A stretch of DNA of 40,130 bases from an uncultured Burkholderiales bacterium (GTDB lineage Bacteria; Pseudomonadota; Gammaproteobacteria; Burkholderiales; Burkholderiaceae_C), in assembly GCA_903830725.1 (NCBI GenBank), contig CAIKVH010000035.1:1-40130 (forward strand), written 5' to 3'. Of the stretch, positions 1-8,912 are shown piece by piece. The translations under genes and the position numbers were made by a program. Within the stretch, counting starts at the first letter, position 1. The number at the start of each line of letters is the position of its first letter. The notes beneath the pieces are model-generated. The model did not search any database, was not told where the DNA came from, and saw only the letters and a program-made list of their open reading frames with translations.

Positions 1-69
1 CGCAGCAGTAGCAATTTAAAACAGAAAATTTGTATTGACAATGCGCGACGATTTAACAATCTAATTTAG
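1..69 (+). CDS. gspL: Type II secretion protein GspL, C-terminal end (partial)
   Basis: Frame 1 is the only + frame open from the window edge; it encodes 22 residues and stops with TAG at 67-69, three bases before the gspM start. The position directly upstream of gspM in a type II secretion operon is where the inner-membrane platform protein GspL belongs. The visible residues alone are not diagnostic, so the call rests on context. Confidence 0.4.
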   Translation, partial: RSSSNLKQKICIDNARRFNNLI

Positions 70-72
70 AAC

Positions 73-612
73 ATGAATACACCTAACAACCCTAAGAACA
101 GCCGCCTCCTAAAAGTGATCGGACCCGTTCCAATTTCTATTAAAAACTGGATTAAAACGCTCTCCTTGCGTGAACAAATTCTGGTTAAAACGCTCTCATT
201 TATCCTGGCTTTTTATGTGGTTTGGTCAATTGCTGTGCTTCCCGCGCTGAGCTCTATAAACAAGAGCGCGCTTAAATTCCAGATTATTCAACGACAGTGG
301 TCCGAGTTACAAACGCTTCAAAATGAAATTAAAACCATTAAAAGTCTGTCCCCCATAAATCAAACTGAAGCTGGATCAGCACTTCAAGAGATTACAGCGC
401 AACTTTGCACTCAGTGCAAAGTTGTTATTCAAGACTCTACGGCTCGAATGCAAATTAGAGGCATGAGTCCAGAGAACTTAACGCAATTATTCCCTCAAAT
501 CCGCTCTCGCTCGCAGTCACAGATCCTAGAGGCGAGTCTTAAGTTAGACAATCAGTCAAAGCTTTGGGAGGGCTCTATAACCCTGGCCCTGCCTAGTTTA
601 AATGTCAACTAA
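73..612 (+). CDS. gspM: Type II secretion system protein GspM
   Basis: This 179-residue protein has a short cytoplasmic N-terminus, a motif LSLREQILVK before one membrane segment (about residues 43-62, FILAFYVVWSIAVLPAL), and a periplasmic domain with a coiled-coil start. That is the build of GspM, a single-pass inner-membrane protein that pairs with GspL in the assembly platform of the type II secretion machine. It starts with ATG three bases after the upstream stop and precedes gspN, gspD, gspE and gspF on the same strand. Sequence conservation in this family is low, so gene order carries much of the identification. Confidence 0.85.
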   Translation: MNTPNNPKNSRLLKVIGPVPISIKNWIKTLSLREQILVKTLSFILAFYVVWSIAVLPALSSINKSALKFQIIQRQWSELQTLQNEIKTIKSLSPINQTEAGSALQEITAQLCTQCKVVIQDSTARMQIRGMSPENLTQLFPQIRSRSQSQILEASLKLDNQSKLWEGSITLALPSLNVN

Positions 613-680
613 ATCTATGCTGACTAAATACATCCGAATCTCAAATCAGATTTGTTTGAAATAGAGTTTTTGTATAAAGT

Positions 681-1571
681 TTGAAGCTCAAAGAATTGAA
701 ATTATCTCAACCCTCAGCGTTGCCCACTTTGTCAAGTGTTCTTGGTAAAACACTCAAGAAATTTGCCTTAGCCGGTGCCGGACTGGGACTTGTTTTTGGG
801 CTTATCTATTTTGCGCCAGCATCTTGGGTAGGTTTTTATTTCGAGCGTTTAAGTAACGGCAAACTCACGATGGTTCAAACCAGTGGTACCGTCTGGAACG
901 GACAGGGTCAGCTACTTTATAGGTCACATATTCATCCAAGCCTTGAGCAGTTAAGCTCAGGTCAACCTGAGCTTTTGGTGCCCTCCCCGTTTGTCTGGCA
1001 TATTTCTTTGGAGTTCACCCCCTTCGCAGTTGTTCGGGCATCTGTTGAAAACACTTGTTGCTTAAAGACCCCATTGGAGCTGAGGATTTCACCTCAATCG
1101 AGAAATTCAAGTGGTTTGATAGTCCAAATCTCAGATTCTGAGTCCACCTGGCCCGCCCAGTGGTTAAGCGGACTGGGCGCGCCTTGGAATACAGTGGCCC
1201 CAAAAGGATCCCTAATTGTCCAAACTGGAGGTGTGCAGGCGATACTTCACCCTTTCAGTGAAGAGGAGCCCCGTTTAGAGGGGGTGGCTCAAATTACCCT
1301 ACAAGACCTCTCCTCTCAGCTCTCAACTTTGGACCCCCTTGGCACCTACGTCATCAAACTCTGGGAGCCAGGGGATGGTGTTACCCTACACCTTAGCCTA
1401 GAGACCTTGGAAGGTCGTCTTATGCTCACGGGCGAGGGGGAATGGATCAATCAGCGACTCCATTTCAACGGTTTGGCCAAAGCGCAAAGCGGATTTGAGG
1501 CAGCACTTGCAAATTTGCTAAGTGTCCTGGGTCCTAGGCACGATAATACGGCAACTCTTAAAATTGGTTAG
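681..1571 (+). CDS. gspN: Type II secretion system protein GspN
   Basis: A 296-residue protein with one N-terminal membrane segment (about residues 28-46, AGAGLGLVFGLIYFAPASW) followed by a periplasmic domain; the stretch SGTVWNGQGQLLY is typical of the T2SSN family. GspN is an accessory inner-membrane/periplasmic part of the type II secretion apparatus. The start chosen is TTG at 681, because no ATG lies in frame before the membrane segment and the shine-dalgarno signal is weak; a later start would remove the basic residues before the membrane helix. The stop (1569-1571) lies one base before the preferred gspD start, so the two are probably translationally coupled. Confidence 0.85.
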   Translation: MKLKELKLSQPSALPTLSSVLGKTLKKFALAGAGLGLVFGLIYFAPASWVGFYFERLSNGKLTMVQTSGTVWNGQGQLLYRSHIHPSLEQLSSGQPELLVPSPFVWHISLEFTPFAVVRASVENTCCLKTPLELRISPQSRNSSGLIVQISDSESTWPAQWLSGLGAPWNTVAPKGSLIVQTGGVQAILHPFSEEEPRLEGVAQITLQDLSSQLSTLDPLGTYVIKLWEPGDGVTLHLSLETLEGRLMLTGEGEWINQRLHFNGLAKAQSGFEAALANLLSVLGPRHDNTATLKIG

Positions 1572-1572
1572 T

Positions 1573-4008
1573 ATGGAACTCAACTCTTATCTCACCCTCC
1601 TAAAACTCCGTAAAACAACGGATATGAGAGCCCACGCAAAAGCTGTAGCTAATGCAGTTATAGACGTTAATACCCAAAATCCCAGCTCTTTAACAATTAA
1701 TCGAGCTGGAACTATTGTTTTGGTTACGTTAATTACAGCCTGCGCCATTGGGCTGACCTCTGCGGTCACCAAGGCGACTGCGGTTACGGCTAATTCTGCC
1801 ACTTCGACCACTAGCGCACCCTCTCCTTCTCTTTCACCCAGTTCACAAACCTCAGCGTCCTCAACAACAACAACACCTTCAACTACATCGCCAGCCCAGG
1901 TGCATAAGTCAACACCGCCTGTGTCCTCTAAAAAGAGCGATGAGTTGGTTACGCTCAACTTTGTGAACGCAGATATTGAGGCAGTGGCTAGAACACTCTC
2001 AACACTGTCGGGTCGAAATTTGGTCGTTGACCCCAGGGTAAAGGGGCTGATCACCCTTAGTGCAGAAAAGCCCGTAACCCCCCTCGCCGCTTGGAATCAG
2101 TTCTTGGCGGCCTTGAGGCTTCAAGGATTTAGTGTCATTGAGTCGAGCGGACTCTATAAGATCGTCCCTGAGGCAGAAGCCAAGCTTCAGGGCGGCGTCT
2201 CAACGGTTGTTCCCTCACCAAACGCACCAACAAGCGGGCAGGTGATGACACAGATTTTTAATCTGTATCACGAAAATGCAAACAACTTGGTCGCCGTTCT
2301 CAGACCCCTCATTAGCCCCAACAACACGATCAATGTAAATCCCGGCACCAACTCTTTGATCATCACCGACTACGCAGAAAATTTACAACGGGTTGGCAAA
2401 ATCATCTCCTCTTTGGACGTATCCAATGCAAGTGACGTCGAGATCATTGCTCTACACAATGCAATTGCCTCCGATTTAGCTGCTCTAGTCTCGCGACTCA
2501 TTGACGTCACTCCAGCGACGGCAGGTGCTAACGCTGGGCAGGCACAGTCGAGTGATACAACTTACAAGACTACTCTTTTGGCAGAGCCTAGGAGTAATTC
2601 GATTATTCTCAGGGCCGCCAATTCCGCACGACTCCTTCAAGCGCGCTTGTTAATTGAGAAACTTGACCGCCCAAGCAGTGACCTAGCCAGTGGCAATATT
2701 CATGTCGTTTATCTTAAAAATGCTGATGCAACCAAACTCGCAGGCACCCTTCGCGCAGCCTTAGCAGCTGACCCCAAAGTAGGCGGGGGGTTCACAGGCA
2801 ATACCGCTCAATCCAACGTATCTAACCCCACCATAAATCCTGCTAACGCGATGAACTCGGGTCAAAGTGCAGGCTACGGATCTTCATCGGCTAATCCAAC
2901 TCTAGGCGGATTTAATGCCAGCTCAACCTCGACAACCGGCGGCCAAATACAGGCAGACACTGCAACCAACTCACTCATCATCACCGCACCAGAGCCCCAG
3001 TTTAGGCAATTAAGAGAGGTGATCGACAAACTGGACTCACGCCGCGCTCAGGTGATGGTGGAGAGTTTGATTGCTGAAATTGACACCAGCAAACTTGCTG
3101 AGTTCGGAATTCAATGGCAAAACGTGATGGGCAAAGCCGGGGGGAATGTAGGCGTAATTGGTACCAATTTTGGTTCTGGGGGGTCCAATCTTTTATCTCT
3201 TTCAACATCGGCTGTGAATTCAAGCTCTACCTCGGGGCTGAGTTTGCCGGGCTCAGGGCTTAACCTAGCGACTGCTAGGGAGGTGAACGGCAAATACGTT
3301 TTAAGTTCACTTGCTAATTTTCTGCAGCAAGACGGGCTAACGAATGTTTTATCTACACCAACTCTTTTGACCCTTGATAACGAGGAGGCGAAAATTGTTG
3401 TGGGTCAAAACGTCCCTTTTGCAACTGGTCAATACACCAACAGCAACACTGCAAACGGCTCCGTTACCCCGTTTACAACTTATGACAGAAAAGACGTTGG
3501 TATTACGCTTCGCGTTAAACCACAAATTAGTGAGACGGGTTCGGTGAAGTTGGTGATTTTCCAAGAAGTGTCTAGTATTGATGCAACCTCCTCAACAGCC
3601 GGATTGATCACTGACAAAAGATCTATCGAATCTAGCGTCCTTGTTGAAGACGGCTCCATCGTTGTTTTGGGTGGATTGCTCTCAGACACTTATTCGAACA
3701 ACAGAGGACAAGTTCCTTGGATGGCTGACCTCCCTTTAATAGGGAACTTATTTAAAAACGAATCTAGAAGTAGAAATAAAACGAACTTAATGGTTTTTCT
3801 ACGACCTGTGGTGTTACGCGACGCAAAGAGTACTGAGATACTCTCAAACGGTAGATACCTGGGTATGATGAATGAACAAAAGTCTCTTGATACCAAGCCC
3901 CTCAATGAAGCCTCCTTTATTCTCCCTGCTAACGAGGGGCCAAAGCTACCTGAGCTGAAGGGGGTTGTTCCACTAGCACCCGTAGCTCCAACAAAATCAG
4001 TGAAGTAA
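1573..4008 (+). CDS. gspD: Type II secretion secretin GspD
   Basis: Outer-membrane secretin of the type II secretion system, the multimeric channel through which folded proteins leave the periplasm. Counting from ATG 1573 (811 residues): hydrophobic export segment near residues 48-66, a Ser/Thr/Pro-rich linker to about 120, an N0 domain (LVTLNFVNADIEAVARTLS), N1-N3 repeats with the recurrent phrase NSLIITDYAE / NSLIITAPEP, then the secretin domain with VPFATGQYT, KDVGITLRVKP, VLGGLLSD and DLPLIGNLFK. An in-frame GTG at 1522 would add 17 residues overlapping gspN, and ATG 1624 would remove 17; none has a convincing ribosome-binding site. The export segment contains ITAC with Cys57, which fits a lipobox, so lipidation is possible but unproven. 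Confidence 0.95.
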   Translation: MELNSYLTLLKLRKTTDMRAHAKAVANAVIDVNTQNPSSLTINRAGTIVLVTLITACAIGLTSAVTKATAVTANSATSTTSAPSPSLSPSSQTSASSTTTTPSTTSPAQVHKSTPPVSSKKSDELVTLNFVNADIEAVARTLSTLSGRNLVVDPRVKGLITLSAEKPVTPLAAWNQFLAALRLQGFSVIESSGLYKIVPEAEAKLQGGVSTVVPSPNAPTSGQVMTQIFNLYHENANNLVAVLRPLISPNNTINVNPGTNSLIITDYAENLQRVGKIISSLDVSNASDVEIIALHNAIASDLAALVSRLIDVTPATAGANAGQAQSSDTTYKTTLLAEPRSNSIILRAANSARLLQARLLIEKLDRPSSDLASGNIHVVYLKNADATKLAGTLRAALAADPKVGGGFTGNTAQSNVSNPTINPANAMNSGQSAGYGSSSANPTLGGFNASSTSTTGGQIQADTATNSLIITAPEPQFRQLREVIDKLDSRRAQVMVESLIAEIDTSKLAEFGIQWQNVMGKAGGNVGVIGTNFGSGGSNLLSLSTSAVNSSSTSGLSLPGSGLNLATAREVNGKYVLSSLANFLQQDGLTNVLSTPTLLTLDNEEAKIVVGQNVPFATGQYTNSNTANGSVTPFTTYDRKDVGITLRVKPQISETGSVKLVIFQEVSSIDATSSTAGLITDKRSIESSVLVEDGSIVVLGGLLSDTYSNNRGQVPWMADLPLIGNLFKNESRSRNKTNLMVFLRPVVLRDAKSTEILSNGRYLGMMNEQKSLDTKPLNEASFILPANEGPKLPELKGVVPLAPVAPTKSVK

Positions 4009-4035
4009 TAGATCACTCGTTTAAAGCCCTCTAAG

Positions 4036-5424
4036 ATGCGTCACCCCTTACCCTACGCATTTGCTCGCGCCCACAAACTCTTATTAGAGGTTGAGGGCGA
4101 GAGCGTCTGTTTATGGCACAGCGATCAGCCAGCGCCGGGGCCTTGGGCAGAGGTGATGCGCAAATACGCAGTGACTGCATTTGAGTACCTGGGTAGCGCA
4201 GAGCTTGTGCAACGCATTAGCTCCGTCTACGCCGGGGCTGAGTCTAGTGCTGCAACCGTGATCACTGAAGTTGAGAGCGACGCAGACCTAGCCCGAATGA
4301 TGCAAGACATCCCGGCCGTAGAGGACTTACTCGAGTCCTCCAACGACGCGCCTATCATTCGTATGCTCAACGCTCTCTTAACGCAGGCCGCAAGGGACGG
4401 GGCTAGCGATATTCATATTGAACCCTATGAGCGCCACTCAAGCGTACGCTTTCGCATAGACGGCACACTTAGAGAGGTTGTGCAACCTCACAGAGCGTTG
4501 CATGCAGCGCTGATTTCTCGCCTAAAAATTATGGCTGAACTCGATATTGCAGAAAAACGACTTCCCCAAGACGGTCGAATTTCACTTCGAATGGGTCAAC
4601 GCGCCATCGACGTTAGGGTATCAACTCTTGCGGGCGCTCACGGCGAGCGTGCTGTGCTGCGTTTGTTGGATAAAAGCGAATCCAAACTAACGCTTAAATC
4701 CCTCGGGATGCAGGGGGACACACTCGAGCGCTTGGTACAAATGACCCACCAACCACACGGGATTTTATTGGTCACTGGCCCAACCGGCTCAGGTAAAACT
4801 ACAACGCTTTACGCGGCTCTTCAAGGCCTGGACGCGGGGCGTGCGAATATCATGACTGTTGAAGATCCCATTGAATATGAGTTGGCGGGAATTGGGCAGA
4901 CCCAGGTCAATGCAAAAATCGATTTAACGTTTGCAAAAGCTTTGCGAGCGATCCTTAGGCAAGATCCTGATGTGATCATGATTGGTGAGATTAGGGACCA
5001 GGAGACCGCGCAAATTGCCATTCAAGCCTCACTCACGGGACATTTGGTACTTGCAACCCTGCACACGAATGACGCAGCCAGCGCAGTCACTCGCCTCATG
5101 GATATGGGCGTTGAGCCTTTCCTACTTAGCTCTTCGCTTTTGGGCGTACTTGCTCAGCGTTTGGTGAGAAAGCTTTGTACGCACTGCCACGGCTCTGGTT
5201 GCACTCACTGCGCACAGACTGGGTACAGTGGTCGAACGGGGATATATGAACTGCTCAGTGTGAGCGAGGGTATCCGCGAGCAAATACATGCTCGCGCCGC
5301 AGAGGCGAGCCTGCGTAACAAGGCAGTTTCAGAAGGTATGAGTTTGATGCGAGAGGACGGTGAGCGATTGGTGCGCGAGGGCATAACCTCTGAGGAAGAA
5401 CTCATCAGAGTTACCCGAGAGTGA
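4036..5424 (+). CDS. gspE: Type II secretion ATPase GspE
   Basis: Cytoplasmic hexameric ATPase that drives pseudopilus assembly. In 462 residues: N-terminal domain, Asp-box region DIHIEPYERH (from residue 125), Walker A GPTGSGKTTT (248-257), Walker B region VIMIGEIRDQET (about 312-323) and the His box GHLVLATLHTND. The zinc-binding tetracysteine motif is present but very compact, C381-x2-C384-x4-C389-x2-C392, where GspE proteins usually have a loop of some tens of residues between the two CxxC pairs. It is followed by the family's GYSGRTGIYELL. The ATG is 27 bases after gspD, within the same operon. Confidence 0.95.
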   Translation: MRHPLPYAFARAHKLLLEVEGESVCLWHSDQPAPGPWAEVMRKYAVTAFEYLGSAELVQRISSVYAGAESSAATVITEVESDADLARMMQDIPAVEDLLESSNDAPIIRMLNALLTQAARDGASDIHIEPYERHSSVRFRIDGTLREVVQPHRALHAALISRLKIMAELDIAEKRLPQDGRISLRMGQRAIDVRVSTLAGAHGERAVLRLLDKSESKLTLKSLGMQGDTLERLVQMTHQPHGILLVTGPTGSGKTTTLYAALQGLDAGRANIMTVEDPIEYELAGIGQTQVNAKIDLTFAKALRAILRQDPDVIMIGEIRDQETAQIAIQASLTGHLVLATLHTNDAASAVTRLMDMGVEPFLLSSSLLGVLAQRLVRKLCTHCHGSGCTHCAQTGYSGRTGIYELLSVSEGIREQIHARAAEASLRNKAVSEGMSLMREDGERLVREGITSEEELIRVTRE

Positions 5425-5595
5425 TTAGATTAATATTTTTTAGATCTGCGTCTTCGTAAACCCAATATTTGCCATTGCAAAGTTTTAACTTAAAGAGTTC
5501 AAAATTAAGTTAAAGTGTCTCACTTGTTAGTTTGGATGAGATGGTTTAGATTTTTTAGATCATTTTTACTTTTTTTAGGTGTTTCTTACAACCCA

Positions 5596-6828
5596 ATGCC
5601 TGCCTTTTCCTACGAAGCCATCACCTCTGAGGGTCTAAGCCGCAAAGGCGTATTAGACGCTGAGTCAGCTCGCGTTGCCAGGACTATGCTCAGGGCTCAG
5701 CAATTGGTCCCCCTCAGTGTTGAGCAGATTAACAAAAGCTCTGGAGGCATTTCTCGTATTGGTTTTCATTCCCCACTGAGTTGGGGAAGACGGGTATTTA
5801 GTGCAAACGCACTCATGATCTGGACCCGTCAACTGGCCAGTTTAGTTAGTGCAGGCTTACCACTAGAGAGGGCCTTGACCTCATTAATAGATGAAGCATC
5901 TACTCCGGCTCATCGGGATTTAATAGCAGCCCTTAGGGCCGAGGTGAATGCTGGGGTAGCACTGGGTAAAGCACTTGCAAATCACCCTGACGAGTTCACT
6001 GAACTCTACATTGCCGTTATCACCTCTGGCGAACAAACGGGTCGCTTAGGACAAGTTCTAGAGCGTTTAGCCAATGATCTTGAACGAGCGCAGTCCTTAA
6101 AAGGTAAGCTTCTTGCGGCGTCCCTATATCCCGCTATTGTGAGCTTAGTGGCCTTTGCGATCGTGCTCTTCCTCCTTTCCTACGTTGTGCCTCAAGTGGC
6201 GAATGTTTTTGCGAGCTCCCATCACACCCTCCCCGTATTGACGGTAGTGATGCTAGCCATTTCTAAATTCGTACAAAACTATTGGTTATATCTCGTTCTT
6301 CTAATGAGTTTTGGTGTGCTGGCTCTTAACGTCGCACTCAAAGATTCTGGCTTTAGGCAACGCTTTGATGCAGGGTGGCTGAAACTTCCACTCATCGGTA
6401 AATTAAGTCTTGGCTACAACAGTGCGCGTTTTGCGAGCACGCTCGCACTACTCAGTGGTGCGGGAGTACCTATCTTGAAATCGCTTGAAACTGCAGCGCA
6501 AACGCTATCTAATGAAGCCCTGCGGGTTCATGCCCTAGAAGCCCTGGTATTGGTTAGAGAGGGCGCTCCACTTGCTAATGCATTGGCACAGAACGCTCGT
6601 TTGCCTGGCATGCTATCCATGTTTGCGCGCCTAGGGGAACAAACCGGCCAGCTCCCCCAAATGCTTGAAAAAGCAGCCCACCATTTAGGGACTGAAGTCG
6701 AGCGACGCGCCCTTAATTTGGCAACCATTCTTGAACCCCTGCTGATAGTGGTGATGGGTATCGTGGTGCTTCTGATAGTTTTAGCGGTAATGCTACCCAT
6801 TATTCAACTCAATCAATGGGTTCACTAA
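5596..6828 (+). CDS. gspF: Type II secretion inner-membrane protein GspF
   Basis: Polytopic inner-membrane platform protein that works with GspE and GspL. The family start MPAFxYEA is seen as MPAFSYEA at ATG 5596, giving 410 residues; the open frame extends to GTG 5515 (27 more residues, hydrophobic and unlike the family), which I did not use. Two T2SSF repeats follow (about 75-200 and 275-400), each with the phrase for Gly-rich turn and a helix, e.g. LPLERALTSL and GVPILKSLETAA, and three membrane segments near 172-195, 222-245 and 375-400. About 170 bases separate it from gspE, more than between the other operon genes. No gspG-K follows here; they presumably lie before the window. Confidence 0.93.
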   Translation: MPAFSYEAITSEGLSRKGVLDAESARVARTMLRAQQLVPLSVEQINKSSGGISRIGFHSPLSWGRRVFSANALMIWTRQLASLVSAGLPLERALTSLIDEASTPAHRDLIAALRAEVNAGVALGKALANHPDEFTELYIAVITSGEQTGRLGQVLERLANDLERAQSLKGKLLAASLYPAIVSLVAFAIVLFLLSYVVPQVANVFASSHHTLPVLTVVMLAISKFVQNYWLYLVLLMSFGVLALNVALKDSGFRQRFDAGWLKLPLIGKLSLGYNSARFASTLALLSGAGVPILKSLETAAQTLSNEALRVHALEALVLVREGAPLANALAQNARLPGMLSMFARLGEQTGQLPQMLEKAAHHLGTEVERRALNLATILEPLLIVVMGIVVLLIVLAVMLPIIQLNQWVH

Positions 6829-6896
6829 ATACGCGGATACTCAAGGCCCTAGATGATATTATTCAAATCAAATTCATTCCAACGGAGTAGAGCAAC

Positions 6897-7793
6897 ATGG
6901 CCATAACTTTAAACGGTCAACTTGTCGTTGCAATATCATCGCGTGCGCTGTTTGATTTTGAGGAAGAAAACAAAGTATTCGAGGAAAATGACGACCGCTC
7001 CTACATGGATTTGCAACTAAAGCGATTAGAAACTCCGGCCAAACCTGGCGTTGCATTTTCTCTTGTTAAGAAACTCTTGGCCTTTAATTCACCTGACACT
7101 CAAAGAGTTGAGGTGGTCATCTTATCGCGCAATGACCCCGTGAGTGGTATGCGAGTTTTCAGATCTGCTCAGCACTATGGTCTTCAGATCCAACGCGGAA
7201 GTTTTACCAGGGGTCAGCCCCCTTGGCGCTATTTAAAGCCTTTGAATGCAAATCTTTTCTTATCTACTCACCTAAGTGATGTTCGTGCTGCGCTCAATGC
7301 AGGCGTTCCCGCTGCTCAGGTCTACCCCCACTCAGCTCACGCCTCTGAGGCTCACCCAAGTGAGGTGAGGATTGCATTTGACGGGGACGCCGTTTTGTTC
7401 TCTGATGAAGCGGAACAAGTTTTTCAGTCCCAAGGACTTACCGCTTTTCAAAAGCATGAAAAAGAAAAAGCCAGTCAACCCCTTTCTGCTGGCCCTTTTA
7501 AGCCGCTGCTGGCAGCGCTTCAACGACTCCAGCAAGAGGGCACGCCGAGCATGCGCATTAGAACTGCGCTTGTTACCGCTCGAAGTGCACCCGCACATGA
7601 GCGGGCGATCAGAACGCTGATGAACTGGAACGTCCAAGTGGATGAGGCCATGTTCTTAGGGGGATTGTCAAAGGGTGAATTCTTAAGGGAATTTGAACCT
7701 GATTTTTTCTTTGATGACCAAACGGGGCATATCGAGTCAGCTGCTTTACACGTCCCTGCGGGACACGTAGCACAAGGAATTACGAATCAGTGA
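6897..7793 (+). CDS. 5'-nucleotidase, cN-I-like family
   Basis: A 298-residue soluble protein matching the bacterial relatives of cytosolic 5'-nucleotidase I (the PF06189 family), which dephosphorylate nucleoside monophosphates. Visible family phrases are VILSRNDPVSGMRVF, a Gly/Arg-rich FTRGQPPWRYL, LFLSTHLSDV, FDGDAVLFSDEAE near residues 160-172 and a C-terminal FFFDDQTGHI, carrying the acidic residues expected of a HAD-like metal site. The ATG at 6897 has a GGAG sequence about 9 bases upstream. It follows gspF by 68 bases; there is no functional link to secretion, and it faces the EamA gene tail-to-tail. Confidence 0.8.
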   Translation: MAITLNGQLVVAISSRALFDFEEENKVFEENDDRSYMDLQLKRLETPAKPGVAFSLVKKLLAFNSPDTQRVEVVILSRNDPVSGMRVFRSAQHYGLQIQRGSFTRGQPPWRYLKPLNANLFLSTHLSDVRAALNAGVPAAQVYPHSAHASEAHPSEVRIAFDGDAVLFSDEAEQVFQSQGLTAFQKHEKEKASQPLSAGPFKPLLAALQRLQQEGTPSMRIRTALVTARSAPAHERAIRTLMNWNVQVDEAMFLGGLSKGEFLREFEPDFFFDDQTGHIESAALHVPAGHVAQGITNQ

Positions 7794-7819
7794 GTTTTAA
7801 ATATCCATGATCAACTCGG

Positions 7820-8851
7820 CTAAACATGCTCACGTTCTGCAACGATTCTCACCTCTTTGCCTTCTCGTCGAGCAATCCAAATGGTAGATGACAGAATAAC
7901 CACTGCACCCAATATTGTGTAATGGTTGGGTGAATCCCCAAACACCAAAAAACTAGCAGTTGCGGACCAAATTAAATCTAAAAATCTCAAGGACTGTGTT
8001 GCGGAGATATCGGTTGCTTTAAACCCCTTTGTTAAACAGTAATGTCCCAGAGAGCCTAATACCCCTGCGGCTACAAATCCCAACCATTGCAAAGCACTAG
8101 GTGTTTGCCAAACCATCCAAGCAAAAGGGAGGCTAAAGATACTTACCGTAATGCCCTGCCAAAAGACAATGACTCCGGGTGTCTCATATTTGGTTAAGGA
8201 CTTGGTGATTAAAAATGATGCGGCAAATACTGGAGTTGAAGCAAACATAACGAGCGAGTACCAACCCCCATCCCCAGATAACCTGGGAGCAACAACCACA
8301 GCTACGCCCAAAAGGCCGATCAATGCGGCGATCCATCGGTCCCGCCGCATGGGTTCACCCAAAAATAAGCTGGCTCCAATCATAATAAAGATGGGACTAG
8401 AAAATCCTATCGCTGTTGTATCTGCAAGGGAGATTTTGGGTAACGCTGCAAACCACAACCATAGGCCCACCGAATGGACGCCGCCCCTCCAAAACTGTCC
8501 CCTCATGTCGATTGGGATATAAGTTCGCCAACCCTCTTTAAGTAAGAGTGGGGCCATGACCAAGAAACCAAAGAAATAGCGCAAAAACTGCGACTCTAAT
8601 CCGTCCATCGTTAATGTGATGCTACGCACGATCGTGTTTAGGCATGTAAACAAGACTCCGCTCAGTGCCACCCATAGCATCCCCTTCCAAACTGCGGGAA
8701 GTTCTGCACCTTTGCTCCTTACTCTTCTTAAGTCTCTTGCGCGGCTTGCTTTGAAGTGCCCAGCACGACCCTTGAACTGCTGATGCAGGGACTGTGTTTT
8801 AATTCGCAACAAAATGAGTTTATTCGCTAGACGGCGTTTAAGCATTTTCAT
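7820..8851 (-). CDS. EamA/DMT-superfamily membrane transporter
   Basis: A 343-residue protein with about ten hydrophobic segments between residues 55 and 330, arranged as two EamA halves (e.g. WVALSGVLFTCLNTIVRS, FGFLVMAPLLL, TTAIGFSSPIFIMIGASLFLGE, VVILSSTIWIARR). Such proteins export or import small metabolites or amino acids; the substrate cannot be read. Unusual is a basic, non-hydrophobic N-terminal extension of about 52 residues rich in Arg/Lys before the first helix; family members normally begin within a few residues of it. No later ATG fits better than residue 1 or 3, so I kept the long form. Confidence 0.8.
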   Translation of the reverse strand: MKMLKRRLANKLILLRIKTQSLHQQFKGRAGHFKASRARDLRRVRSKGAELPAVWKGMLWVALSGVLFTCLNTIVRSITLTMDGLESQFLRYFFGFLVMAPLLLKEGWRTYIPIDMRGQFWRGGVHSVGLWLWFAALPKISLADTTAIGFSSPIFIMIGASLFLGEPMRRDRWIAALIGLLGVAVVVAPRLSGDGGWYSLVMFASTPVFAASFLITKSLTKYETPGVIVFWQGITVSIFSLPFAWMVWQTPSALQWLGFVAAGVLGSLGHYCLTKGFKATDISATQSLRFLDLIWSATASFLVFGDSPNHYTILGAVVILSSTIWIARREGKEVRIVAEREHV

Positions 8852-8912
8852 ATTTAAATCTCTACGCCCCTAAATTTGAACAACTCAACAGCTCCCTAGT
8901 CCATCAAACCAT

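Noticed and set aside
1522-1572. Longer gspD start at GTG 1522
   Set aside because: It would overlap gspN by 50 bases with no ribosome-binding site; ATG 1573 fits the operon spacing.
1587-2054. 155-residue - strand frame opposite gspD
   Set aside because: It is the mirror of the Ser/Thr-rich linker, giving a Val/Glu-rich run typical of antisense shadows.
5515-5595. Longer gspF start at GTG 5515
   Set aside because: The 27 extra residues are hydrophobic and precede the canonical MPAFxYEA start.
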